From Bradyrhizobium diazoefficiens USDA 110 (GTDB lineage Bacteria; Pseudomonadota; Alphaproteobacteria; Rhizobiales; Xanthobacteraceae): 64,000 bases of DNA. Positions 1-8,024 of this stretch are shown here, in pieces; within the stretch, counting starts at the first letter, position 1, and every line of letters starts with the position of its first letter. A model generated the notes under the pieces. The model did not search any database. It was not told the origin of the DNA and worked only from the letters and a program-made list of their open reading frames with translations. The translations under genes and the position numbers were made by a program. Location of the stretch: positions 7,612,001 through 7,676,000 of the forward strand of contig NC_004463.1 of the NCBI RefSeq assembly GCF_000011365.1, written 5' to 3'.

Positions 1-1434
1 GCGAACGGCGGCCTCTCGCCGGATGGCACCAGCGTGACCTGGAAGCTGAAGCAGGGCGTCAGGTGGCATGACGGCAAGCCCTTCACCGCCGACGACGTCG
101 TCTTCACCTGGCAATATGCCGCAGATCTGGCGACGGCGGCGTACACCACGGGCTCCTACCAGAACATCAAGGTCGAGAAGATCGACGACCACACCGTCAA
201 GGTCATCTTCAAGGCCCCGACCCCGTTCTGGGCCGACCCCTTCGTCGGCGCGGTCGGCCAGATCCTGCCGAAACATCATTTCGGCGACTATGCCGGCGCG
301 AAGTCGCGCGACGCACCGGGCAATCTGAAGCCGGTCGGCACCGGCCCGTACAAATTCGTCGAGTTCAAGCCGGGCGATTTGATCCTGGCCGAGCGCAACC
401 CCGACTATCACGTCAAGAACCAGCCATACTTCGACACGCTCGAGGTCAAGGGCGGCGGCGATGCGGTCTCCGCCGCGCGCGCCGTGCTGCAGACCGGCGA
501 ATACGACTATGCCTGGAACCTGCTGGTGGAGGACGAAGTCCTCAAGCGCATGGAGGCCAGCGGCAAAGGCAAGGTGGAGTTCACGCTCTCCGGCGGCGTC
601 GAGTTCATCGTCCTCAACACGACGGACCCGTGGACCGAGGTCGACGGCGAGCGTTCGAACGCCAAGACCAGGCACCCAACGCTGTCCGATCCGGCCGTTC
701 GCCGGGCGTTCAACCTGCTGGTCGATCGCGAGGCAATCCAGAAATTCATCTACGGCCGCGCCGCCGTCGCGACGGCGAGCTTCGTCAACCAGCCCAGCCA
801 GTTCAAGTCGAGCAGACTGAAATACGAGTTCAACGTCGACAAGGCGAACAAGATCCTCGACGAGGCCGGCTGGAAGATGGACGCTGACGGCATTCGCGAG
901 AAGGACGGCAAGAAGCTCAAATACGTCTTCCAGACCTCGATCAACGCCCCGCGGCAGAAGACGCAGGCCATCATCAAGCAGGCCTGCCAGAAGGCCGGGA
1001 TCGACATCGAGATCAAGTCGGTCACGGCATCGGTGTTCTTCTCGTCCGATGTCGGCAACCCCGACACCTATTCGAAGCTCTATTGCGACATGGAGATGTA
1101 CAACACGACGCAGCCGCAGCCCGATCCCGAGCGCTTCCTGAACCAGTGCGTCTCCTGGGAGATTTCGTCCAAGGAGAACAAATGGCTCGGCCGCAACGTC
1201 TCGCGCTGGTCCGATCCCGAGGCCGACAAGGCCTACAAGGCCGCGCAAAGCGAGCTCGATCCGGTCAAGCGCGCCGCGCTGCTGATCAAGGTCAACGAGA
1301 TCTTCTGCGAAGCCAACGTGCTCGTGCCGCTGCTGTCGCGCAACATCGTCGGCGGCGCCGTCAACAGCCTCATGACCGACATCTCGGGCTGGGACGTCAC
1401 GACGTGGAATCTGGGGAGTTGGTATCGGAGTTGA
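1..1434 (+). CDS. ABC transporter substrate-binding protein, family 5 (peptide/opine type), 5' partial
   Basis: The reading frame is open from the first base, so the N-terminus with any signal peptide lies outside the window; 477 residues are visible. The start resembles the conserved family-5 (SBP_bac_5) block: WKLKQGVRWHDGKPFTADDV, then a VGTGPYKF motif near residue 113. These are typical of periplasmic binding proteins for di- and oligopeptides, opines or similar solutes. The substrate cannot be told from sequence. The matching permease and ATPase genes are not downstream, so they are probably upstream of the window. The gene converges on the sigma-factor gene that follows, with about 120 bp between the two stops. 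Confidence 0.9.
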   Translation, partial: ANGGLSPDGTSVTWKLKQGVRWHDGKPFTADDVVFTWQYAADLATAAYTTGSYQNIKVEKIDDHTVKVIFKAPTPFWADPFVGAVGQILPKHHFGDYAGAKSRDAPGNLKPVGTGPYKFVEFKPGDLILAERNPDYHVKNQPYFDTLEVKGGGDAVSAARAVLQTGEYDYAWNLLVEDEVLKRMEASGKGKVEFTLSGGVEFIVLNTTDPWTEVDGERSNAKTRHPTLSDPAVRRAFNLLVDREAIQKFIYGRAAVATASFVNQPSQFKSSRLKYEFNVDKANKILDEAGWKMDADGIREKDGKKLKYVFQTSINAPRQKTQAIIKQACQKAGIDIEIKSVTASVFFSSDVGNPDTYSKLYCDMEMYNTTQPQPDPERFLNQCVSWEISSKENKWLGRNVSRWSDPEADKAYKAAQSELDPVKRAALLIKVNEIFCEANVLVPLLSRNIVGGAVNSLMTDISGWDVTTWNLGSWYRS

Positions 1435-1553
1435 GGGGGACATAGGAGCGCGACGAGCGCTGTCTCAACCGCATCATTGCCCTCCGGACGAGGGTGAATG
1501 CGACTTTCTTTCCGTTCAAGTACGGCGAAGGGGCGCTGCGTTCGCTCATACGC

Positions 1554-2444
1554 TCACCCTCTATCCACCACGCACTCGGCGGCATCGATAACGTACGCCG
1601 CGTGGCGAAAATCCCTGATGATGGCGAGCTTGTCGGCGGACCAGTTCAGCAGCATGAAATATTTCGGCCGCCCGTTCGGCTCATTGGGATCGAACACCAG
1701 GATCGCGGGACGTCCGTCGACCTGCCCCGTCACCAGGTGCCAGTCGCTGACCTTCGAATAATTGCCGAAATAGCGCGACACCTCGGCCTTGCCTTTCAAC
1801 CTGGTGCGGTTCACGAGCTCGAGCCTGACGTCATCGGCGATCATTTCGCGGATGGCGTCGAAGTCGCGGGCATTGAAATGGCCGACATAGGCGTTGAGCC
1901 GCGTGCGGTCGGCTTCCGACAGCTCCGCTCGTGGCGCATCGTCGGGCTGCTCGGCGAACTCATGCAGCTGCGTGCGCCCGCGATGCAACGCGGCCTTCAC
2001 CGCCGGCAGGCTGAAATCCATGATGTCGCAGACCTCGGCAAGCGAGCAGCCGAGCACGTCCATCAGGATCACGCTGGAGCGCTGCGCCACCGGCAGCCGC
2101 ATGAAGGTGCGCAGGCTGGTCGCAGCGATCTGGCGGCTTTCCAAATCATCGAGCTGGTCGGCAATCATCTCCACCTCCTCAGCCGAATGCAGCGCCTCCT
2201 GCCGGTTGCGGCGGCGCAGGAAATCCAGCGCGGTGTTGTGCGCGATGCGAAACAGCCAGCCCTCCGGATTGACGGCGGGCGTGACCGTTTGCAGCGCCTC
2301 CATCGCCTTGATCAGCGCATCCTGCAGCACGTCCTCACCGTCGATGACCGAGCCGACCATGCGTGCGCAGTAGCGATGCAGCTTCGGCCGCATCCCCGCC
2401 AGCAGGGACTCGATATCGATGGTGGCCAGGGGGTCTGGCGCCAT
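1554..2444 (-). CDS. ECF41-like RNA polymerase sigma factor with C-terminal SnoaL-like domain
   Basis: This 296-residue protein has an extracytoplasmic-function sigma factor at its N-terminus. Region 2 covers about residues 15-85 (GEDVLQDALIKAM, then GWLFRIAHNTALDFLRRR) and region 4 about residues 110-165 (LPVAQRSSVILMDVLG, then SLPAVKAALHRGR). From about residue 175 a SnoaL/NTF2-like extension follows (NAYVGHFNARDFDAIREMI), the layout of the ECF41/SigJ group, in which the extension replaces a separate anti-sigma factor. The small gene at 2465-2773 lies 20 bp upstream and is probably cotranscribed. No oxidoreductase or carboxymuconolactone decarboxylase gene, the usual ECF41 partner, is adjacent. 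The target promoter is unknown. Confidence 0.88.
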   Translation of the reverse strand: MAPDPLATIDIESLLAGMRPKLHRYCARMVGSVIDGEDVLQDALIKAMEALQTVTPAVNPEGWLFRIAHNTALDFLRRRNRQEALHSAEEVEMIADQLDDLESRQIAATSLRTFMRLPVAQRSSVILMDVLGCSLAEVCDIMDFSLPAVKAALHRGRTQLHEFAEQPDDAPRAELSEADRTRLNAYVGHFNARDFDAIREMIADDVRLELVNRTRLKGKAEVSRYFGNYSKVSDWHLVTGQVDGRPAILVFDPNEPNGRPKYFMLLNWSADKLAIIRDFRHAAYVIDAAECVVDRG

Positions 2445-2464
2445 TGTTCCTCCGCCTCGCCTGC

Positions 2465-2773
2465 TCAGGACTCGTCCAGCATACGATAGTTGCCGACGAT
2501 CCTCACGTCACGAACCAGCGGCGGCTCCGCGCAGCGGTCGCGGATGCCGTCCTGGAACGCCTGAAACGCCCTGAGCTTCGGGATCGGGCTCGAGCCGTCC
2601 TCGGCCGCGGCTTCGACAAAATGGATGAAGGTGTCGTCCTCCAGCCGCAGCGTCAGATAGCGCACGCCGTCTGGGCTCTCCGCCTTCAATTCCGCAAACA
2701 CCGCCGCAACCAGCTCGGCGTTCCGGTCGGCCAGTTCCGGCTTGGTCTTGTACCTGATCAACGTCCTTCTCAT
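2465..2773 (-). CDS. Small ABM-superfamily-like hypothetical protein
   Basis: This 102-residue cytoplasmic protein has the size and pattern of the dimeric alpha+beta barrel (antibiotic-biosynthesis-monooxygenase) fold: an N-terminal strand (TLIRYKTKPE), a helix (RNAELVAAVFAEL), a strand pair (GVRYLTLRLEDDTFIHFVEAA) and a terminal strand (VRIVGNYRML). No catalytic residues can be named. The ATG follows an AAAGGAGCG ribosome-binding site. It lies immediately upstream of the ECF sigma factor on the same strand, so the two probably form an operon. The ABM assignment comes from the strand/helix pattern and is moderate; it could equally be called hypothetical. Confidence 0.7.
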   Translation of the reverse strand: MRRTLIRYKTKPELADRNAELVAAVFAELKAESPDGVRYLTLRLEDDTFIHFVEAAAEDGSSPIPKLRAFQAFQDGIRDRCAEPPLVRDVRIVGNYRMLDES

Positions 2774-2955
2774 CGCGCGCTCCTTTTTTCATGTCGCGAC
2801 CTGGCTCGCGGCCGCCTCACCCCTAGGACGTTTGCCGGCAGCCGAAGGATGCGGCCCGGGAAAGATTATTTTTGGGCGCATCCTTTGCCCCTCCGGCCTC
2901 GTCTAGCCCGCAGAACGCGCCGCGACAGGGTGGCGCGAGACACGGAGAGAGGGCG

Positions 2956-4362
2956 ATGCAGACCCCGACCAATCGCGCCGAGCAGAACTGGGTGCTTGGC
3001 GTCACCGCGCTGGCATCCTTCATGATGGCGCTGGACGCCATGATCATCACGACGGCATTCGCGGCCATCCGCGCCGAATTCGGCAGCCGGGTCGAGACGC
3101 TGCAATGGACCGTCAACGCCTTCAACCTGACCTTCGCCGTGCTGCTCCTGACGGGCGCCGCACTCGGCGACCGCTTCGGGCGCCGCCGCATGTTCGCGGC
3201 CGGGATCGCCCTGTTCGTCGTTGCATCGGCGGCCTGCGCGCTCGCCGGCAACGCCACTGCGCTGATCGCCGCCCGCGCGCTGCAAGGCGCCGGCGCCGCG
3301 CTGGTGATGCCGCTCGCAATGGCGATCCTGAGCGGCACGTTCGGCCGCGAGGAGCGCGCCCGCGCACTCGGCATTTTCAGCAGCATCACCGGCTGCGCGC
3401 TGATCATAGGCCCCGCCATCGGCGGCTTCATCACCGAACATCTCGGCTGGCGCTGGGTGTTCTGGATCAACCTGCCGATCGGCCTGATCGCGATCGCCCT
3501 GGTGCTGGCGCGGTTGCGCGAAAGCTTCGGACCGGCCGCCGCATTGGACATCCCCGGACTGTCGCTCGTGGCGCTTGCGGCGCTCGCACTGGTCTGGAGC
3601 CTGTTGCGCGGCAACGCCGTGGGGTGGGCGAGCGCCGAGGTCATGGGCACGCTGATGTCGGGCCTGGTGCTCGCGGCCGGCTTCGTGTTCTGGGAATTGC
3701 GCGCGGCCGCGCCTATGGTGCCGATGCGGCTGTTTGCATCGCGTGCCCTCGCCTCCGGCATGTCGGCAAGCGTCCTGTTCTACGCCGCGATGTATGGCGT
3801 GGTGTTCCTGCTGCCGCAGTTCCTGCAGACCACGCTGGGCTTCGATGCCTTCGGCGCCGGACTTCGCCTGCTGCCCTGGACAGCGACGCTGTTCGTCACC
3901 GCCCCTGTGGCCGGCGCGGTCGTCAACAGGTTCGGCGAGCGGCCGCTGGTGGTGACGGGATTGCTGATGCAGGCGATCGGCCTTGGCTGGATCGCCGAGA
4001 TCGTGAATCCCGCGGTTCCCTACTCCGCCCTGGTCGCGCCGCTGGTGCTGGCCGGCGTTGGCGTCTCGATGGCGATGCCGGCGGCGCAGAACGCCATCCT
4101 GAGCTCGGTCACGGTGGCCGAAATGGGCAAGGCGTCCGGCGTCTTCAACATGGGGCGCTTCCTCGGCGGCATGTTCGGCATCGCCGCGCTGGTGGCGACC
4201 TTCTCGGCCAACGGCGGGGCCTACTCGGCCGCGCATTTCGAGAGCGGATTTGCCGCGGCGATGAGCCTCGCCGCAACGCTGTCGTTGGCCGGCGCGATCG
4301 CGGGGTTGTTCCTGCCGGCACGGCGACGCATCGCCGGCGCAGCCGCGCCGCAAGATGCGTGA
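2956..4362 (+). CDS. MFS drug-efflux transporter, DHA2 (EmrB/QacA) family
   Basis: This 468-residue inner-membrane protein is almost wholly hydrophobic helices. The MFS motif A after TM2 reads GDRFGRRRMF, and the motif C region (TGCALIIGPAIGGFI) marks drug:H+ antiporters. The sequence resembles EmrB/QacA proteins of the 14-TM DHA2 group, expected to export drugs or toxic organics using the proton gradient. The start at 2956 (MQTPTNRAEQ) is preferred over an in-frame ATG 84 bp upstream because GAGAGAGGG sits just before it and membrane helices begin about 12 residues later. The 180-bp region separating it from the divergent gene at 2773 should hold both promoters. No EmrA-type adaptor is adjacent, so the substrate is open. 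Confidence 0.9.
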   Translation: MQTPTNRAEQNWVLGVTALASFMMALDAMIITTAFAAIRAEFGSRVETLQWTVNAFNLTFAVLLLTGAALGDRFGRRRMFAAGIALFVVASAACALAGNATALIAARALQGAGAALVMPLAMAILSGTFGREERARALGIFSSITGCALIIGPAIGGFITEHLGWRWVFWINLPIGLIAIALVLARLRESFGPAAALDIPGLSLVALAALALVWSLLRGNAVGWASAEVMGTLMSGLVLAAGFVFWELRAAAPMVPMRLFASRALASGMSASVLFYAAMYGVVFLLPQFLQTTLGFDAFGAGLRLLPWTATLFVTAPVAGAVVNRFGERPLVVTGLLMQAIGLGWIAEIVNPAVPYSALVAPLVLAGVGVSMAMPAAQNAILSSVTVAEMGKASGVFNMGRFLGGMFGIAALVATFSANGGAYSAAHFESGFAAAMSLAATLSLAGAIAGLFLPARRRIAGAAAPQDA

Positions 4363-5200
4363 CCTGTCAAACAGCGGACACGCCTTCCCGTCCTCGCGGC
4401 GCATGTCGCCCGAGCTTTGCTTCGTCGCTCGACCCTCGTTAGCCAAGAGGGCGCAGGGAAGGCCGGGTGCCAGCCGGCACCCGCGGTCCGCTGCGCGAAG
4501 ATGTAGCGCAAAAGAACCGCACAGCAGCATACAGGTGTAGCCAATCACTCGGCCTTCCCTGCGCAGTGGTTGGACGGCTTATGCCGTGCTCTCCCGGGAG
4601 CCGAACTTTCCCTCTGGCCTCCCTCACTTCGCGAATTGACGATGCTGTCCGCCCGGTTGGGCTCGCACACACCTCCGCGAAAGCTTGACCGTAGCAACGA
4701 CGGCCAGGACCACACGGTTTTGCCGTACGCCCGGCCCGCCATTTCGCCGCAGTTTTCCCGACCCTGTCGACGGAGCCGGAAACTTACAGCCGAGACGAAG
4801 CCTAGCAGCGCCGTTCGTCCGCACGCGGTTTCGAGCTCACAGGGACTACCCGCCCTGCCCGCACCGTCTCGTGCCGACGCTGCCGCGTCCACCGCAAGCC
4901 CGGCTCGCGAAACGTGACGACACAAGATCGCCCCTCAAGGATGAGCCGGGATGGGCGAGACATACGCCGTTTCCGAATTTCGGTAAAGTGGAATATTTTT
5001 GTGGGGAGGGGTTGACGGGGTGGCGACACAGGGCGGATTTTGACCGACGCGTCCTGAAGCGGGCAATCCTTTATGCTTTTCCCGTCGAAGGCGCTCGCGC
5101 CAACGGACGCCACAAAGCAGGGCCGGCTCAGACCATTTGTCTATTTCCCTTCTCCGCGTCATCTCGATAAACGTGTCGCCTGGGTATGAGGGGCGTTCGT
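4363..5200. repeat. Gene-free stretch, probable dispersed intergenic repeat
   Basis: No reading frame here looks like a protein: the open frames are short, overlap on both strands and are rich in R, P, S and C. The block from about 4520 to 5000 (beginning near GGTGTAGCCAATCACTCGG and containing CCTGTCGACGGAGCCGG) resembles a moderately repeated intergenic element I associate from memory with Bradyrhizobium chromosomes. This has not been checked by search. It lies between the efflux-pump gene and the AT-richer islet starting at 5201 and may mark an insertion border. No tRNA or clear terminator was seen. Confidence 0.4.
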
Positions 5201-6049
5201 ATGCCGCATGGCTTCGTCTATATTCTCGTTTCGCCGAACAGTGATCACATAAAAATCGGCCGTACTGAGCGGCCCATCAGCGAACGCTTGCGCGGAATAA
5301 ATGGGGGTGAAGCGTACGCAGCTCACGGACCGTGGGAGCTATCAGACTTCGTTCATGTCACGGACAGCACGGTCGTCGAGAGCGCAACGCACCGCCATTT
5401 TATTGACCGAAAGGTCAATGTAGAGGGTACGAATGAGTTGTTCAGCGTCGCTCCTCACGAGGCGAGGAAGGAATTGCGCCGGATAAGCGCACCTCTCCGG
5501 GTTGATAGTGAAAGGACGGATCAACTCTTCCATAACCCCGATGTGATCTTGTTTCTTTTCAATTTATTTCAGCTCTCGGGGTTGTACGGAAACCTCGACA
5601 TGCAGGGCTCCTGGACTTTGAGCGTGCTCCCACAGACGAATGGAGGCCGCTGGTTCACATTGAATATTGGATCGCATGAAGTTGCATTTAGCACCCGCAC
5701 GTCAACCGACGGCAAGTTTTCGCATCACCTCGTGCTGGACCGCCTGATTTTGGAGTACCCAAACACGATCATGTGGCTCGGCCAACACGGCGGGGACGTT
5801 CGACGGGCCGAATACAAGGCGGCCGAAAGAGCGGTAAGCGTGAGCTTTGATGAAGATTTTGCAAGGGCCGAACGCTTCTTTGCGCGCGAAGGAGTTCGCC
5901 GCGCAATGGTTGCTTACTGGGCTGACGCTCTAGCCGATCTTCGCGAGCGGCATGCGAAGAGTGTCTACGCCAGATATCATTCCTACGACGCCGTTTCCCA
6001 GTTACTGGAATACAAAAGGGCGCGAGATAAAGTGATCCTAAGCCCTTAG
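5201..6049 (+). CDS. GIY-YIG nuclease domain protein (T5orf172/MUG113-like)
   Basis: This 282-residue protein begins with a GIY-YIG-type module in residues 4-85: FVYILVSP is the GIY strand and HIKIGRT the YIG strand. These are followed by an arginine in SERLRGIN and a glutamate in VVESATHRHF, where the nuclease active site is expected. This is the pattern of T5orf172/MUG113 proteins in phages and mobile elements. The C-terminal 190 residues are not recognised. The ATG at 5201 has GAGGGGCG about 6 bp upstream; an in-frame ATG at 5186 lacks a ribosome-binding site. Base composition is clearly AT-richer than the flanks, suggesting transfer. A nuclease role in defence or element mobility is possible but unproven. 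Confidence 0.72.
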   Translation: MPHGFVYILVSPNSDHIKIGRTERPISERLRGINGGEAYAAHGPWELSDFVHVTDSTVVESATHRHFIDRKVNVEGTNELFSVAPHEARKELRRISAPLRVDSERTDQLFHNPDVILFLFNLFQLSGLYGNLDMQGSWTLSVLPQTNGGRWFTLNIGSHEVAFSTRTSTDGKFSHHLVLDRLILEYPNTIMWLGQHGGDVRRAEYKAAERAVSVSFDEDFARAERFFAREGVRRAMVAYWADALADLRERHAKSVYARYHSYDAVSQLLEYKRARDKVILSP

Positions 6050-6051
6050 CT

Positions 6052-6139
6052 CGTAGGATGGGTAGAGCGAAGCGAAACCCATCAAGCTCTGGCAACGAAG
6101 AAGCATGATGGGTTTCGCAAGTGCTCTACCCATCCTACG
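6052..6139. repeat. Palindromic intergenic repeat between convergent genes
   Basis: Perfect 17-bp outer arms (CGTAGGATGGGTAGAGC at 6052-6068 and its reverse complement at 6123-6139) enclose perfect 13-bp inner arms (GCGAAACCCATCA at 6072-6084 and its complement at 6106-6118). The structure would fold as a long hairpin starting two bases after the stop of the gene ending at 6049 and 33 bp from the stop of the convergent gene. It may act as a bidirectional terminator. GTAGGATGGGTAGAGC-type palindromes are familiar as dispersed elements in alphaproteobacteria (from memory, not checked). Confidence 0.8.
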
Positions 6140-6172
6140 TACGGTCAGCGCAATTCTTGATTTCGACTCCGC

Positions 6173-7387
6173 CTATGCTTCCGAGCCATAGAGATCACAA
6201 GCGAACTCGCCTACATCCACGGTTGCGGCATCTCCTAAGCTTTTCAGGTAATCCAAAAACTCTTGCGGATCGCTCATCGAGAAGATGCGAGCTTTGTAAC
6301 TGAGTTCGGAGCGGAGACGCCCTTGCTTCAATAAGGATGCGCACTGCCTATCCACGAACATCGCGTCGACGTATGGGGCATATGTCGATATCGCGGAGAA
6401 GTCGTTCAGGATGCTTGCGTTCATTACCGGGCGCTGGCCCGACGAGATTCTCCAACCCAGCGCAGCGAACAGATAAGCAAAAATCTTGTGTGCCGGCTGC
6501 TGCTGATTTCCCGGCCATTCCAGAAAATTCAGCACCTCCTTAAACGCGTCTTTCGCAGGCACACCATTACGCTCAAACAGTGCGGATAATCGTGCATAGC
6601 GGCCGATCAATCCGAAACGGATATCCAAAACACTGGTGGGGTCGTCGGACACAATCGCCGCCTGCGTTCTACTTATTTGCACGCTCAGAGCTTCCCGCAT
6701 CGCTGAGCCGTAGCTCGATAACTCGTTTTGCAAAATGTCATTGAAAGTCGGCCTCTTCTTGACCCAAACATCAGCCAACTGCTTGTGGCTCGCTTCGGCA
6801 ACCGCCTTGTCCTGTCGCAATCCAGGCGCGAAGACTGAATAATCTGAGTTCACACTGATATGGTAGATGGGCAGCCAAACATTGCGAGTTCCAAAAATGA
6901 TCTCGTCAACACTTGTGCCGAGGGACGGCGGCGGCTCGCCCTTTAAATAGGCTTTCGCAAATTCCCATTCTTGCTGTGTGGCGATTGCATCCGTCCTCTC
7001 GAACGAGGTTTCCCCACTGAACATTTCATGTGCAAGGCGCAACTCGGCCGGAGAATGCCAAACAATCGTCTCATCCGAATGGAGATTCGAGGCCGGAAAT
7101 ATTACCTGCTGTCTCAGGTAGGCACGATTGGCGAGCGCGTAGCAATCCTGCCAAAATTGTTCGCGAGGCGCACCCGGTTTCCGCGTCTTCGTTTTGGTCT
7201 TGTAGAGTTCGCTTACCGCAAATTGATCAAGATAAACGACGCGCTTATCGACGTCAGGAAGTACCTCGTCATGTGAGTACGCGCATGCTTTACAGCGTTT
7301 GACAACGCGGGTGCCCCCGACAGACAGAGTGCCGAACGATTCGCCTTCGCAGCGGGGGCATATCCGAAAGGGAGCAACTTCGAACAT
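6173..7387 (-). CDS. Zinc-ribbon plus PIN-like domain protein, unknown function
   Basis: I do not recognise a named family for this 404-residue protein. It opens with a zinc ribbon (C10-x2-C13 and C32-x2-C35), followed by VVYLDQFAVSEL near residue 54. A strand ending in an aspartate is how many PIN-like RNase domains start. Near the C-terminus PYVDAMFVDRQ (about residues 339-348) supplies further acidic residues in a plausible PIN-like position. The start at 7387 (MFEVAPF) is chosen because the ribbon follows at once; the 55 upstream in-frame codons look non-coding. The region is AT-richer than its surroundings, sits beside a GIY-YIG nuclease gene and a truncated integrase, and is probably acquired. 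A toxin or defence role is only a hypothesis. Confidence 0.6.
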   Translation of the reverse strand: MFEVAPFRICPRCEGESFGTLSVGGTRVVKRCKACAYSHDEVLPDVDKRVVYLDQFAVSELYKTKTKTRKPGAPREQFWQDCYALANRAYLRQQVIFPASNLHSDETIVWHSPAELRLAHEMFSGETSFERTDAIATQQEWEFAKAYLKGEPPPSLGTSVDEIIFGTRNVWLPIYHISVNSDYSVFAPGLRQDKAVAEASHKQLADVWVKKRPTFNDILQNELSSYGSAMREALSVQISRTQAAIVSDDPTSVLDIRFGLIGRYARLSALFERNGVPAKDAFKEVLNFLEWPGNQQQPAHKIFAYLFAALGWRISSGQRPVMNASILNDFSAISTYAPYVDAMFVDRQCASLLKQGRLRSELSYKARIFSMSDPQEFLDYLKSLGDAATVDVGEFACDLYGSEA

Positions 7388-7664
7388 TCTGCCATCTAAG
7401 AGCAATCCAGTCTCTAGACAACCTAAGGCCGATGGCACCGGCAGCCACAAGCGTTCTCGCCACGCAGCTTCGCATGTTGAAGAATGAGCGGATCGCAACG
7501 CTCGAGTGATTTGTACGGAACAATTGGTAGCGGGAGAGGGGCACGCTACCACATCCCCTGCGACAGTAATTCTATCGAAAAAACAATGCTTTGCCTGAGA
7601 TTTTGAGTTCGAGCCAGGGGCGATTCATCTCGCCGGGATGCATCGTCCCTGGAAAGGCAATGAC

Positions 7665-7982
7665 ATGGCCCGCCCGGCCTATCTCCACCGCCGTCCGGAC
7701 GGCCGGTACTGCATTCAGATTAGACTGGGGAAACGCGCCCAGGAAATCCATGGCCGCCCCTTGCTCCGTGTCAGCCTCAGGACAGCGAATTTCCAGGAGG
7801 CGCGGAGAAGGCTGGTGGTTAGCCTCGGATGGGCGGTGGACATCGTCAAGCTCCCGGCCTTGAATCGCCAGGGGCAATTGAGCCGCCGGCGGTCAAGCAG
7901 TGAGCCGCCGGTGGTCAAGCAGATGAGAGAAGTCTTGCTTGCTGCAAGGCGCCGCGCCGACACAGGCGAACTCACGTCCTGA
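7665..7982 (+). pseudogene. Truncated site-specific integrase (N-terminal fragment)
   Basis: The 105-residue product begins MARPAYLHRRPDGRYCIQIR and continues with a LRTANFQEARRRL segment. This is the N-terminal DNA-binding region (DUF6538-like) of tyrosine recombinases found in rhizobial genomic islands. The core-binding and catalytic domains (R..H-x-x-R..Y) are absent: the frame stops at 7982, 43 bp before the hupT stop. GGAAAGG lies shortly upstream of the ATG. I read it as a remnant of the element that carried the two nuclease-like genes to the left. No direct-repeat attachment sites or tRNA were recognised nearby. Confidence 0.65.
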
Positions 7983-8024
7983 GGACGTATCGATAGCCTT
8001 CGTCAAAGAGCTGCGCGCCAGTGT

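Noticed and set aside
2866..4548. Long minus-strand frames (312 and 560 codons) opposite the DHA2 pump
   Set aside because: Composition is rich in R, H, A and Q and no motif is seen; the plus-strand membrane protein explains the region.
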